DNA of 64,000 nt from Glaciimonas immobilis (GCF_011947285.1 NZ_JAAOZT010000002.1:1-64000), one strand, 5' to 3'. Positions 1-11,660 are shown, counted from the stretch's first letter. Translations and numbers: made by a program. The notes: generated by a model from the letters alone, not told the origin.

Positions 1-45
1 GATTACAGCAATGATGCCTGACTTTTCCAATAACTAAATACGGTC

Positions 46-1062
<1,017 letters not shown>

Positions 1063-1096
1063 TTATTTTCCAAAAAAATTGTGATGGCGTCCGAAT

Positions 1097-2230
1097 TCAA
1101 GTAGCGTATTCGGGCTGATTAGAAGCAATACATCCGAGCGGGAATATAACTGCCTGACCTTGAACGAACTTCGTCTGGTCACGCACATGGGGTATTTCAA
1201 GTTGTCGTAATTTTCGATACAACGACGCGCGGCACATGCCTAATTGACGCGATGCAGCCGAGATGTTCCAGCGGCTGTTGTTCAGCGCGTCAAGTACACG
1301 CGCGCGCTCGTCGTAGCGAAGAGAGCCAGTTTGCGCATTAACGCTATCTGGTTGTTTCGCACTTGGGCTAAAAGTACTTTGAGCCAATCCTCTTAGGCCC
1401 ACCGATTGATCGCTAGTGACGACAGGAATTAATTCTTCGGGAAGATCATTTACCTGTATCTGCAGGCCATTCATCACCGCGCACGCGAAGCGAATCACCG
1501 CGTGCATTTGCCGCAGATTACCCGGCCATCGGTAACGAAGAAGTAAATCCAGCGCTTGCGCAGAGATTGACTGCTCAGGCGTGCGGTGCGGTGGCAATTC
1601 GTCCCGTAACATCTGCATAATCAAAGGGCGCAGATCAGTACGTTCTCGTAGCGCTGGCAACCGCAATACACCGCCAGCGATCCGGTAATAGAGATCCTCT
1701 CGAAACCGTCCCGCTGCGACCAGCTCATGTAAATTTTGATGCGTGGCCGAAATCAGGTGCAGATCCACGGGCACCGGCTGCGCGGCACCCAGCGGTATGA
1801 CTTCGCGTTCCGACAATACGCGCAGCAATCGGGTTTGCAAAGCAAACGGCATGTCGCCGATTTCATCGAGAAATAATGTGCCGCCGTCAGCTTGTTGGAC
1901 CTTGCCTTTCATGCCGCCCGGCAACGCGCCCGAAAATGCGCCCCGGCAATAGCCAAACAATTCGCTCTCGGCAAGACTGTCTGGAATTGATGCGCAGTTT
2001 ACCGTCACGCAGGTTGCGGTCCGGCGTGCACTATAGGCATGTAATGCGCGCGACAAATATTCTTTGCCGGTACCGGTCTCTCCAAGAATCAAAATCGGGA
2101 TTGAGCGATCGATCAGGCGCTTGCCTTTTTCGATTGCATCGCACATTTTTGCATCATCGCCTAATTCATGAAGGCTAGGATAATCGACAAAATTGTTACG
2201 TCTCTGGATTTCTGCGACTTTTATCGACAT
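1097..2230 (-). CDS. Sigma-54 activator lacking a sensor domain
   Basis: Bacterial enhancer-binding protein of 377 residues. It has an AAA+ ATPase domain with Walker A GETGTGKE (50-57), the sigma-54 contact loop GAFSGA (97-102, a Thr-to-Ser variant of GAFTGA) and Walker [11 protein letters not shown] (117-126). A Fis-type helix-turn-helix lies at about 335-365. The AAA+ domain starts only about 20 residues from the N terminus, so no receiver, PAS, GAF or V4R module is present. The closest family look is the AcoR/NtrC-like group. It is the obvious candidate to act on the two sigma-54 promoters at 6.5-6.9 kb. Control could be by expression level or a partner protein, since no ligand domain is visible. 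Confidence 0.9.
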   Translation of the reverse strand: MSIKVAEIQRRNNFVDYPSLHELGDDAKMCDAIEKGKRLIDRSIPILILGETGTGKEYLSRALHAYSARRTATCVTVNCASIPDSLAESELFGYCRGAFSGALPGGMKGKVQQADGGTLFLDEIGDMPFALQTRLLRVLSEREVIPLGAAQPVPVDLHLISATHQNLHELVAAGRFREDLYYRIAGGVLRLPALRERTDLRPLIMQMLRDELPPHRTPEQSISAQALDLLLRYRWPGNLRQMHAVIRFACAVMNGLQIQVNDLPEELIPVVTSDQSVGLRGLAQSTFSPSAKQPDSVNAQTGSLRYDERARVLDALNNSRWNISAASRQLGMCRASLYRKLRQLEIPHVRDQTKFVQGQAVIFPLGCIASNQPEYAT

Positions 2231-2439
2231 GATCTTCTCCTCGCTATTTTTAATAGCTTTGTGTCGGAACCTTTACTGGCGGCTGTTAGCCCGGCTTGGG
2301 TGTTCAGTCCAGTCATGTGGATGACTGACATAAAATAATACATTTTGCGCTTGGCACCTAAACGTTTGACTGGCGGCGAGCTCCAGCCCTCCAGGGTTTG
2401 CGCAATTGCCGAACTTATTTAATGATTTTTTATTTAATA

Positions 2440-2560
2440 GTCCATAATATGGACCATTAAAAGATACATTTTTTGCGTTGAAGTGGATGCTACGCCAAGA
2501 ATAAAGCCAATACAAGCGCATACCCGAGATTCATATTGAAATATCATTCCATATAATGGA
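2440..2560. promoter_or_regulatory. Two palindromic operator-like sites upstream of the IclR gene
   Basis: The 347-bp gap between the divergent sigma-54 activator and IclR genes holds GTCCATAATATGGAC at 2440-2454 (a perfect 7+1+7 palindrome) and TCCATATAATGGA at 2548-2560. Both run on into the same right-hand extension, ATGGACCATWA. IclR-family proteins bind short palindromes of this kind near their own start, so these are probable autoregulatory operators. The second site sits 18 bp before the iclR start codon. The remainder of the gap shows nothing further. Confidence 0.5.
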
Positions 2561-2577
2561 CCATAAGGCAGGTAAAT

Positions 2578-3417
2578 ATGATCGTTCCCGTTCAAGGTGC
2601 GCAGGCCGTCACCCGTGCGTTGCACGTGCTCAGAGCCGTGGCGCGGACCCGTGTAATCGGTATAACTCTGGCCCAGTTAGTGCGCGAAACCAAGCTCAAT
2701 AAGCCGACCGCGCATCGGTTGTTGCTGGCGCTGATTGCCGAAGGTATGGTCGAGCAGGATCAGGATTCGCTGCGATATTTCGTTGGCCACGAGTGCTACG
2801 CATTGGGCGGCGTCGCCAACGAACGTTTTGGTTACGGGAGGACCGCCTCCGATGGGGTTGCCCGCCTTGCGCAACTATCCGGTGATTCGGCTTTTTTCTC
2901 AATTCGCAGTGATGTGTTCGCGGCGTGTGTTTTACGTGAAGACGGCGATTACCCGCTAAAGACCCACGTCCTGCAACCTGGCACCCGCCATCCGCTAGGT
3001 GTAGGCGCGGGCAGTCTGGCCATATTAGCGGCGCTGAGGGACGCGGAAATAGAACGCTGTCTGGATGCCAACGCCGAGGTGCTGGCAGTCAAGTATCCAA
3101 AGTGGTCGGCGGCAATGTTGCGTGAACTGGTAAACGTTACAAGAGCGCGTGGCTACTCGGTCAACGAAGGGCTGGTAGCAGCAGGCTCATGGGGGCTAGG
3201 GGCGGCAGTATATTCACCCCAAGGCGAAGTAGTAGGGGCATTTAGCATCGCAGCCGTCGAGGCGCATTTACAACCAGCGCGCCAGGAGGAATTGGCGCCG
3301 TACGTGATAGCAGAAGCCCGTCTACTGGAAACGCATTTAAAACAACTGGAAACAGTCCGCGCGGACCATGTAGATACTAAAGGCCGCTTCAACACCCACG
3401 GAGGGCCAACCGTTTAA
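2578..3417 (+). CDS. IclR family transcriptional regulator
   Basis: A 279-residue DNA-binding regulator. The N-terminal winged helix-turn-helix covers roughly residues 8-70 (TRALHVLRAVAR, then LAQLVRETKLNKPTAHRLL). A C-terminal IclR effector domain follows, with HPLGVGAGSLAILAAL near 140 and the typical RARGYSVNEGL segment near 190. The ATG at 2578 follows AGGCAGGTAAAT, an acceptable ribosome-binding site. It lies divergent from the sigma-54 activator and convergent with the TRAP genes, so it probably senses a substrate or intermediate of the pathway encoded here. The effector is not readable from sequence. Confidence 0.93.
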   Translation: MIVPVQGAQAVTRALHVLRAVARTRVIGITLAQLVRETKLNKPTAHRLLLALIAEGMVEQDQDSLRYFVGHECYALGGVANERFGYGRTASDGVARLAQLSGDSAFFSIRSDVFAACVLREDGDYPLKTHVLQPGTRHPLGVGAGSLAILAALRDAEIERCLDANAEVLAVKYPKWSAAMLRELVNVTRARGYSVNEGLVAAGSWGLGAAVYSPQGEVVGAFSIAAVEAHLQPARQEELAPYVIAEARLLETHLKQLETVRADHVDTKGRFNTHGGPTV

Positions 3418-3549
3418 ATTATCCACGATCGAATTTAAATTCGTCCCCAAATTAAACAAGGCCACCATCCTCGCAAAACGCAAGCATGGCAGCCTCGTCA
3501 CTAAACTACTGCAGCGCCTTAACGCCGCAGAACTCTCTCTACTCTCTCT

Positions 3550-5433
3550 CTATTTAGGCAAAAACCCGATAGATATCCACGGAATAAACGCCACCAGAAG
3601 CAATGCCAACACCAACACCCCAAGATACCCCCAAACCCGTCTAAAAACTGCATCCGGCGATACCTTGCCAATGGCGCAAGAAGCATAAAACCCAACGCCA
3701 AACGGTGGCGCAAACAAACCAATCCCCATCGCCAAGATCACCACCATCGCATAGTGAACGTCATGAATCCCCAGCGAACGCGCCACCGGAAATAACAACG
3801 GCCCAAACAGCACAATCGCTGGTATCCCTTCCAGCACACTACCAAGGATGATAAACGTGATGATCGAAATAATCATGAACCCGGTCGTCCCACCCGGAAT
3901 GCGCTGCATCATTTGCACCAACGATGCAGAGAACCCCGATTGCGTCAATGCCCAGGCCATTGCTGTTGCCATGCCGATCACCAGCAGAATGGCTCCTGAT
4001 AACGTCGCGGTCTCAACTAGCATCGGATAGATCCGCTTGAAGTTAAGATGGCGCATGAACACGTGCATGATCAGGCCAACGATGACGGTGTAGCCCACGC
4101 CTATGGTCGCCACTTCGGTAGCGGTGGCTACGCCTTCGATCACTGCTACGCGAATCAACATCGGCAACGCCAGTGCGGGTAGGGCCACAATCAATGTTTT
4201 ACCGACCATCGCCAATGATGCGCGTTTGACATCCGGAATCGCCTCTCGTCGCGCACGGAACCAGCAGACTATACCGATGGCGATAGTGGCAATCACCGCT
4301 GGCATCAAGCCGCCTATGAACAAAGCGGTGATCGATACGCCGCATACCGCGCCGATGGTGATCAGCACGATACTCGGCGGTATGGTCTCAGTCATTGCCC
4401 CGGTGGATGACAGCAGCGCCACCAGTTCTTCGGGCTTGGAACCCCGCTTTTTCATTTCCGGAAAAAGAGCAGGCGCAACTGCGGCCATGTCGGCTACCTT
4501 CGATCCTGAAATACCTGAAACGAGGAACATGGCACCCAGAAGCACATATTGCAGACCGCCCCGCACATGACCAAGCAAAGACGCCATGAAATCGATGAGC
4601 GTGCGCGCCAGTCCGCTCATTTCGATCAGCGCCCCAAGAAGCACAAACAGCGGGACCGACAACAGGATCAGATGGGACATGCCTTCGTCCAGCCGACTCA
4701 CCACAATCGACATCGGGGCGTCCGACACCAGTCCGAGAAATGCCACCGTGGAAACCCCGAACGCGAAGGCAATCGGTATTCCGCCTGCGACGCACGCACC
4801 AACCAGCAGCACGAAGAACACGATCAGGTTGTAGTTGCCCATGCTCACCAGCACTCCACGACTTAACCACAGGACCAGTGCGACCGCTCCCACCGTTGCC
4901 AACGCAGAAGCGAATTGCTTAAGGGAAGTACGGACGGCCATCTTGGCCACTGCGCTAAGCAGCATCAGGATCATGCCGACCGGCACTGCGGCTGCGCGCA
5001 AGCCGTCCGGGATTTCCAATGCCGGGGTGGTGATCGCCATCTGGTCGTGAGCATGTTCAATCGCTGGTGCAATGATCACCGCGACAAACACGAACACCAA
5101 CATCGCAGAAATCGCTTCCAGCCACGCGCGCCAGCGTTCCGGCACATAACTCACGACCGCGGTCAGCCGCATGTGCTCCCCGCGTTCGAGCGCCAATACC
5201 GCGCCGAGCATCGCCAACCAGATAAACAACGTCGACGCCAGCTCGTCGGTCCAGGTCAATGGATTCCCTAGCGCGTAGCGCGAGGTGACACCCGCGAACA
5301 GGATGATCGCCTCCGCCACTACGAGCAGCGCTGCGACTACAGCCGTGGCACGCATCGCGACGCGGTTGATGGCGCCAAGCAGACGTCCTAGGTGATTGGT
5401 CGGTTCGGCCAGATACTTTGCGGTAATCTCCAT
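3550..5433 (-). CDS. TRAP transporter fused DctQ-DctM membrane subunit
   Basis: A 627-residue inner-membrane protein. Residues about 20-170 form the four-helix DctQ small subunit (typical TWTDELA...LFIWLAMLGA stretch). Residues about 190-627 form the large 12-helix DctM permease (GIPIAFAFGV, SGSKVADMAAVAPALFPEMKKRG and the TGAMTETIPPS region). In many TRAP systems these are two genes; the fused form is known. With the DctP protein 3 bp upstream it forms a Na+-driven, binding-protein-dependent importer for organic acids. The substrate is unknown; the neighbouring ligase and thiolase suggest a carboxylic acid degraded through CoA thioesters. Confidence 0.95.
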   Translation of the reverse strand: MEITAKYLAEPTNHLGRLLGAINRVAMRATAVVAALLVVAEAIILFAGVTSRYALGNPLTWTDELASTLFIWLAMLGAVLALERGEHMRLTAVVSYVPERWRAWLEAISAMLVFVFVAVIIAPAIEHAHDQMAITTPALEIPDGLRAAAVPVGMILMLLSAVAKMAVRTSLKQFASALATVGAVALVLWLSRGVLVSMGNYNLIVFFVLLVGACVAGGIPIAFAFGVSTVAFLGLVSDAPMSIVVSRLDEGMSHLILLSVPLFVLLGALIEMSGLARTLIDFMASLLGHVRGGLQYVLLGAMFLVSGISGSKVADMAAVAPALFPEMKKRGSKPEELVALLSSTGAMTETIPPSIVLITIGAVCGVSITALFIGGLMPAVIATIAIGIVCWFRARREAIPDVKRASLAMVGKTLIVALPALALPMLIRVAVIEGVATATEVATIGVGYTVIVGLIMHVFMRHLNFKRIYPMLVETATLSGAILLVIGMATAMAWALTQSGFSASLVQMMQRIPGGTTGFMIISIITFIILGSVLEGIPAIVLFGPLLFPVARSLGIHDVHYAMVVILAMGIGLFAPPFGVGFYASCAIGKVSPDAVFRRVWGYLGVLVLALLLVAFIPWISIGFLPK

Positions 5434-5436
5434 GTT

Positions 5437-6474
5437 TTAACCAAGTTTCCCGGTGTACTTCTCCAGTAACGACCACGCTTCATTACCGAATTTTTTGTGC
5501 CATTCCTCGTAGAACCCCGCATTTTGCAGCTTGGCGCGGAATGCACCTTGCTCTGCTTGATTGACCTGCAGACCCTTGGCCTTGATTTCACCGATTAATG
5601 AGTCATTCAGAATCTTGACGTCCTCGCGCTGTTTCATGCCAGCCTCGTTGACGTTGCGACGAACGATCTCTTGCAGGTCTTTAGGCAGCTTTTCAAATGA
5701 TTTTTTGTTGCCCAGAAACCAGAAGCCGTCCCACATATGATTGGTGATAGAAATGTATTTCTGCACTTCGTAGAGCTTGGCGGTGTAGATGATGGCCAGC
5801 GGATTTTCTTGTCCCTCGACAATTTTAGTTTGTAACGAGGAGTACACTTCCGAGAAGTTGATGCTGGTAGGCGAGACACCCAATGCACGGAACATCGACG
5901 TCCACACGGGCGACGGTGGTACGCGTAGCTTCATTCCCTTCAGGTCGTCAGGTGTGAAGATCGGACGGACGTTGTTAGTGATTTGACGATAGCCGTTATC
6001 CCAGATTTTTTCAAATGCAAACAGGGAGCTGGTTTCGATCTGCTTGCGCATATAGACGCCGAGATCCCCATCCATGGCGGCCCATATCGTTGGGTAATCC
6101 TTAAATGCAAAACCCATGCCGCTAATTTGTGTGACCGGTACCAGCGTGCCCAGCGTGAGCGAAGATAAGGTAAAGAAATCGATAGAACCGGACCGGACTT
6201 GCGCCAGCATGTCGGTATCGCCACCTAATTGATTATTCGGAAAAATCTGGAGTTCAATTCGGCCCTTGGACTCCGCGGCGATTTTCTCAGCCATTTCGCG
6301 AGCGCGAATATTCATTGGATGCGTCAACGGTAGATTGTTTGCATATTTCAATTTGAATTCCGCAGCGGCGCTTGCGGGTCCCGAATACAGGCCGGTCGCA
6401 GCAACAGCCGAGGCGGCTGAGACGGTTTTGAGGAAATTGCGGCGATTTAACTTTTGCATTTGATTTGTCTCCAT
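5437..6474 (-). CDS. TRAP transporter periplasmic substrate-binding protein (DctP family)
   Basis: A 345-residue extracytoplasmic solute receptor. The N terminus has NRRNFLKT followed by an alanine-rich hydrophobic stretch ending in ASAAA, so export is probably by the Tat route, although a Sec route cannot be excluded. The mature part has the family landmarks: LKYANNLPLTHPMN, NQLGGDTDMLAQVRSGSIDFF, LKGMKLRVPPSPVW (the arginine that pairs with substrate carboxylate) and NFSEVYSSLQTKIVEGQENP. It is followed at once by the DctQM gene, one operon. Transcription probably starts from the minus-strand sigma-54 promoter about 70 bp upstream. Confidence 0.96.
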   Translation of the reverse strand: METNQMQKLNRRNFLKTVSAASAVAATGLYSGPASAAAEFKLKYANNLPLTHPMNIRAREMAEKIAAESKGRIELQIFPNNQLGGDTDMLAQVRSGSIDFFTLSSLTLGTLVPVTQISGMGFAFKDYPTIWAAMDGDLGVYMRKQIETSSLFAFEKIWDNGYRQITNNVRPIFTPDDLKGMKLRVPPSPVWTSMFRALGVSPTSINFSEVYSSLQTKIVEGQENPLAIIYTAKLYEVQKYISITNHMWDGFWFLGNKKSFEKLPKDLQEIVRRNVNEAGMKQREDVKILNDSLIGEIKAKGLQVNQAEQGAFRAKLQNAGFYEEWHKKFGNEAWSLLEKYTGKLG

Positions 6475-6538
6475 ACTTTTTTAGTTAATATAGTTTTGGT
6501 TTGCAGGTTCGCAACCCCTCGCATCCCGTTCACTTGCC

Positions 6539-6553
6539 GCAAGTTGCATGCCA
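6539..6553 (-). promoter_or_regulatory. Sigma-54 promoter for the TRAP operon
   Basis: On the minus strand the sequence reads TGGCATGCAACTTGC, which matches the -24/-12 consensus TGGCAY-N5-TTGC with exactly ten bases between GG and GC. It lies 65-79 bp upstream of the dctP start codon, leaving a leader of about 50 nt. Confidence 0.65.
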
Positions 6554-6638
6554 TCTCTGGCCAACCTGCGATTTGCCGCAGAGCATCCCGGTTCGCGTGC
6601 TATGCAGAGTGGTCTTATACCCTGTTTGGTATCGGCAA

Positions 6639-6703
6639 GGTGTCGCATCTGAACGTGATACAGGTGTCGCATCGCTGACATAAATGTCGAAAAGTGTCGC
6701 AGC
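6639..6703. promoter_or_regulatory. Three GTGTCGCA repeats, probable activator-binding sites
   Basis: GGTGTCGCATC occurs at 6639-6649 and 6663-6673, and AGTGTCGCAGC at 6693-6703. The repeats lie between two divergent sigma-54 promoters, about 86 bp from the minus-strand one and 133 bp from the plus-strand one. That is the range where enhancer-binding proteins normally sit. The nearby sensor-less activator is the likely binder; this is inference. Confidence 0.5.
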
Positions 6704-6835
6704 TGGTTTTATTAGCGGGAATCCTTTCGACCAGTTATATTAACTTAGGTACAGGCCTCCGGAAAGATCATTGCGCACTACACAGACGCTTTGGTCGCAG
6801 GTTGTGGCGGTTTTTCCTATTCCTACGCCAGCGTG

Positions 6836-6851
6836 TGGCACCTTTATTGCT
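6836..6851 (+). promoter_or_regulatory. Sigma-54 promoter for the thiolase-ligase operon
   Basis: TGGCACCTTTATTGCT matches the -24/-12 consensus with ten bases between GG and GC. It ends 31 bp before the thiolase ATG, so the leader would be short. Confidence 0.7.
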
Positions 6852-6882
6852 AGAACCACCGCTAATTAATGGAGAAAATCAA

Positions 6883-8052
6883 ATGAATACGCCTTGTATT
6901 ACCGGCTGGAACCACTCCCAATTTGGCAAGCTCAGCGGCATCGATCCTGAGAATATGATCGGCGATGTCGCGCGTGCTGCAATTGAGCACGCCGGACTTG
7001 CGCCCGATGCGATCAGTTCTATTCACATCGGCAACTTTAACGCGGGATTTTTATATCAGGATTTTCCATCATCACTAGTGTTCCATGCTTTGCCGGAGCT
7101 GCGTTTTTTGCCCGCGACCCGCGTCGAGAATGCCTGCGCTACTGGTTCCGCCGCAATATATTCGGCGCTCCAGGCCGTGATGTCGGGGCAATCGACACAC
7201 GCGTTGGTGATCGGTTACGAAAAAATGAGTGAATTATCGACCGGCGATGTCGGCGATGTACTACTCAAATGCTCCTATGCAAGAGAAGAAGCAGGCACGC
7301 CGGGTGGTTTTGCCGGTGTGTTCGGCAAAATTGCCAGTGCTTACTTCGAACGTTACGGTGATCAATCCGACGCATTGGCTGCCATCTCTGCCAAAAATCA
7401 TTTTAACGGCGTCTCTAATCCGTATGCGCACATGCGCAAGGATCTCGGTTTCGATTTTTGCCGTACGCCGTCCGAGCGCAATCCGTTCGTCGCAGGTCCG
7501 CTCAAGCGCTCTGATTGCTCGTTGATCTCTGATGGCGCGGTCGCGATGATCATTAGCGCTGCGGACGTTGCCCGCACGATGACACGCGCTGTGCAATTTC
7601 GTGCTGCGGTGCACATGAACGACTATCTGCCGCTTAGCCGACGCGATCCGACCGTATTTGAAGGCGGTCGTCGCGCATGGCAAAAGGCGCTGACGGACGG
7701 GGGCCTGACACTGAATGACCTGTCGTTGGTTGAAACGCACGATTGTTTCACTATCGCCGAACTACTTGAGTACGAGGCAATGGGACTGGCCGAACCGGGG
7801 CAGGGTGCGCGCATGATTCTGGACGGCGTAACCGCCAAAGACGGGCGACTTCCGATTAACCCGTCCGGCGGCTTGAAGTCCAAAGGTCATCCGATCGGCG
7901 CGACCGGCGTCTCGATGCACGTCATGGCAGCGATGCAGGTATGCAACGACGCTGGCGATATGCAGATTCCGAACGTTGAGCATGCCGGGGTTTTCAATAT
8001 GGGCGGAGCGGCGGTGGCTAACTACGTGAGCATCCTGAAGCGACTCGTTTAA
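6883..8052 (+). CDS. Thiolase family protein (acetyl-CoA acetyltransferase-like)
   Basis: A 389-residue SCP-x-type thiolase, expected to cleave or form a beta-ketoacyl-CoA. The nucleophile cysteine is in ENACATGSAA (about residue 84), and the GHPIGATG histidine motif and a C-terminal NMGGAA segment are present. The second catalytic cysteine of classical thiolases (CxGGG-type) is not seen, as is common in this subfamily. The ATG at 6883 is chosen over an upstream in-frame extension to 6694. It follows GGAGAAAATCAA, and the sigma-54 promoter lies inside the extension. It is the first gene of the operon with the acyl-CoA ligase. The true substrate is unknown. Confidence 0.9.
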   Translation: MNTPCITGWNHSQFGKLSGIDPENMIGDVARAAIEHAGLAPDAISSIHIGNFNAGFLYQDFPSSLVFHALPELRFLPATRVENACATGSAAIYSALQAVMSGQSTHALVIGYEKMSELSTGDVGDVLLKCSYAREEAGTPGGFAGVFGKIASAYFERYGDQSDALAAISAKNHFNGVSNPYAHMRKDLGFDFCRTPSERNPFVAGPLKRSDCSLISDGAVAMIISAADVARTMTRAVQFRAAVHMNDYLPLSRRDPTVFEGGRRAWQKALTDGGLTLNDLSLVETHDCFTIAELLEYEAMGLAEPGQGARMILDGVTAKDGRLPINPSGGLKSKGHPIGATGVSMHVMAAMQVCNDAGDMQIPNVEHAGVFNMGGAAVANYVSILKRLV

Positions 8053-8087
8053 GCGTGTAAACGCTGACGATATTTAGAAAGCTAGAA

Positions 8088-9668
8088 ATGCTTAAGAAAG
8101 TAATGAACCTCGGACGTCTCCTGTCCGATGTGGCGCGGCGTTTTCCGGACGAGCCGGGCCTGATCATGGGCGATCATATAGCCACCTGGCGTCAGATCGA
8201 TACGCGTGTTAACGCAGTGGCAAAAGCGCTGACAGCAATCGGTGTAAAAAAGGGTGACAGAATTCTGGTGCATTCGCGCAATAACCAGCCGATCTTCGAA
8301 AGCGCATGGGTCGCCTTCAAACTCGGCCTTGTTTGGGTACCCACGAACGTGCGCATCACGCCGCCTGAGGCCGCCTACCTGGGCCAGTCGAGCGGCGCGA
8401 CATTGATGATCTACGACCATGGATTCGCCAATTACGTCGATGCAGTGCGCGCAGCATCCCCAACGCTTACGCATGTGATCGCATTGCAAGATCCACGCGC
8501 AGGCGAATTAGATTACGAGACGCTAGCTCGCGCTGCTGACGACGATACACCGTTTGAGGAAGTCGAAGTTGGGTATGACGATCCGCTCTGGTTCTTCTAT
8601 ACCTCTGGTACCACCGGCCATCCCAAGGCTGGTGTGCTGACACACGGACAAATGGCCTTCGTCATCACTAACCATCTGGCCGACCTGATGCCCGGGCTGA
8701 CCCACAAATCCCGCAGTCTGGTGGTGGCACCGCTGTCGCACGGCGCCGGTATCCATGCACTGGTGGTGACCGCACGCGGTGCGGCCTCCGTGCTACCAGC
8801 CTCGGACCGTCTGGATCCAGATGAAATCTGGCGCACGGTTGAGGAACATAAGATCGACAACATGTTCACGGTACCGACCATCGTCAAGATATTGACCGAA
8901 GATCCGGCGGTTGACCTTTACGATCACAGTTCATTGAAGCATGTCATCTATGCCGGTGCCCCGATGTACCGTGCAGACCAACAGCATGCGCTGAAAAAGC
9001 TTGGTAAAGTACTGGTCCAATATTACGGACTGGGCGAGGTGACCGGCAACATTACCGTTCTGCCACCGGAGATGCATTATGAAAACGACGATGACCTGAA
9101 CGCGCGGATCGGTACGTGTGGTTATCCGCGGACGGGTATGCAAATCGGCATTCTGGACGACCAGGGCAGCAAGCTTGCGCCGTTCGAAACCGGTGAGATT
9201 TGCGTACGCGGGCTTGCGGTTTTTTCGGGCTATCACAATAATCCGGAAGCCAACGCGAAATCCTTCAAGCATGACTGGTTCCATACCGGCGACCTCGGCC
9301 ATGTGGATAAAGAGGGGTATTTGTACATCACCGGACGCTCATCCGATATGTACATTTCAGGCGGCTCCAACGTCTATCCCCGTGAGATCGAAGAAGCCCT
9401 GCTAAACCATCCGGCGGTGTCCGAAGTCGCGGTACTGGGCGTGCCTGATCCGAAATGGGGCGAAAGCGGGATCGCGGTAATCGTCACCAAGAGTGATGCA
9501 ACAGTGAGCGCCGCCCAACTGCAGGCGCATCTTGAAGCCCGCATCGCCAAATACAAGTGGCCACGGCGTTTTGTGTTCTGGAAAACCATGCCTAAATCGG
9601 GCTACGGAAAAATCGTCAAGAAGCAGATAAAATCCTTGCTTGAGGAGGACGAAGATTATCACTTATGA
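8088..9668 (+). CDS. AMP-forming acyl-CoA synthetase
   Basis: A 526-residue ANL-superfamily enzyme that activates a carboxylic acid to its CoA thioester. The P-loop reads YTSGTTGHPKAG (about residue 169), A5 is YYGLGEVTGN, A7 is FHTGDLG, A8 is GRSSDMYISGGSNVYP, and the C-terminal catalytic lysine is in PKSGYGKIVKK. Length is normal and the gene is intact. It follows the thiolase by 35 bp, so import (TRAP), activation and thiolysis are encoded together. The substrate could be a medium-chain or aryl-alkanoic acid; sequence alone does not settle it. Confidence 0.93.
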   Translation: MLKKVMNLGRLLSDVARRFPDEPGLIMGDHIATWRQIDTRVNAVAKALTAIGVKKGDRILVHSRNNQPIFESAWVAFKLGLVWVPTNVRITPPEAAYLGQSSGATLMIYDHGFANYVDAVRAASPTLTHVIALQDPRAGELDYETLARAADDDTPFEEVEVGYDDPLWFFYTSGTTGHPKAGVLTHGQMAFVITNHLADLMPGLTHKSRSLVVAPLSHGAGIHALVVTARGAASVLPASDRLDPDEIWRTVEEHKIDNMFTVPTIVKILTEDPAVDLYDHSSLKHVIYAGAPMYRADQQHALKKLGKVLVQYYGLGEVTGNITVLPPEMHYENDDDLNARIGTCGYPRTGMQIGILDDQGSKLAPFETGEICVRGLAVFSGYHNNPEANAKSFKHDWFHTGDLGHVDKEGYLYITGRSSDMYISGGSNVYPREIEEALLNHPAVSEVAVLGVPDPKWGESGIAVIVTKSDATVSAAQLQAHLEARIAKYKWPRRFVFWKTMPKSGYGKIVKKQIKSLLEEDEDYHL

Positions 9669-9687
9669 AGTCTTCGTCGCAGCTTGA

Positions 9688-10035
9688 TCGTCCACCCATG
9701 CTGATTCAGCCTGGCCGGAGAAGGCGGCTCACAAACTGGCGGCTCCACGCCGGTTAATCGAGATGGGACATCAGGTCGGACTGCTGTCAGGCAAGGCAGG
9801 CAAGGCATTTGTCTGTGGCAAAAAGAGTGATGCCAGCGATGCACAGGCGATCTGGACTGCGGTGCAGCAACCGGGGATGCGCGCGGTGGCGGTGAAGGCC
9901 GAAGCCCCGCAGGCGGTGCTGGCTTTACACGGGATGCGGCAACAGCTGTTCAAATTCCGCACGATGCAGATTAATGGATTGCGGGGTCTGCTCGCCGAAT
10001 GGCAAACAGGTCAGTCCGGGACTCACCAAACCTGA
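9688..10035 (+). pseudogene. IS110-family transposase remnant
   Basis: An open frame of about 115 codons with no proper start. It resembles the N-terminal DEDD region of IS110/IS1111 transposases: RLIEMGHQVGLLSG, then GKKSDASDAQAIW, then the helical MRQQLFKFRTMQINGLRGLLAEW. The C-terminal Ser-containing domain is missing, and the frame ends shortly after the LLAEW segment. It begins about 20 bp after the ligase stop codon. Terminal repeats of a full element were not found, so only a decayed piece remains. It cannot encode an active transposase. Confidence 0.8.
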
Positions 10036-11539
<1,504 letters not shown>

Positions 11540-11660
11540 GATTGTGAAGGCAGCGAGGGCTGAATCTCGCAGCAATGTTATGGCGACCAACATCGGAAGG
11601 TACAGGCACGAACCGCTGAACTCGCTCATTTTTAAAGTTGGTTTCTTCGATAGTGTTTGT

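Noticed and set aside
4103-4570. A 155-codon open frame antisense to the TRAP membrane subunit
   Set aside because: It is a mirror of a hydrophobic membrane gene, giving an Ala/Thr/Ile-rich product. No ribosome-binding site or family match is seen.
6694-6882. N-terminal extension of the thiolase to an upstream ATG
   Set aside because: The extension is Arg/Leu-rich and contains the sigma-54 promoter; the internal ATG at 6883 has a good ribosome-binding site and matches the family start.
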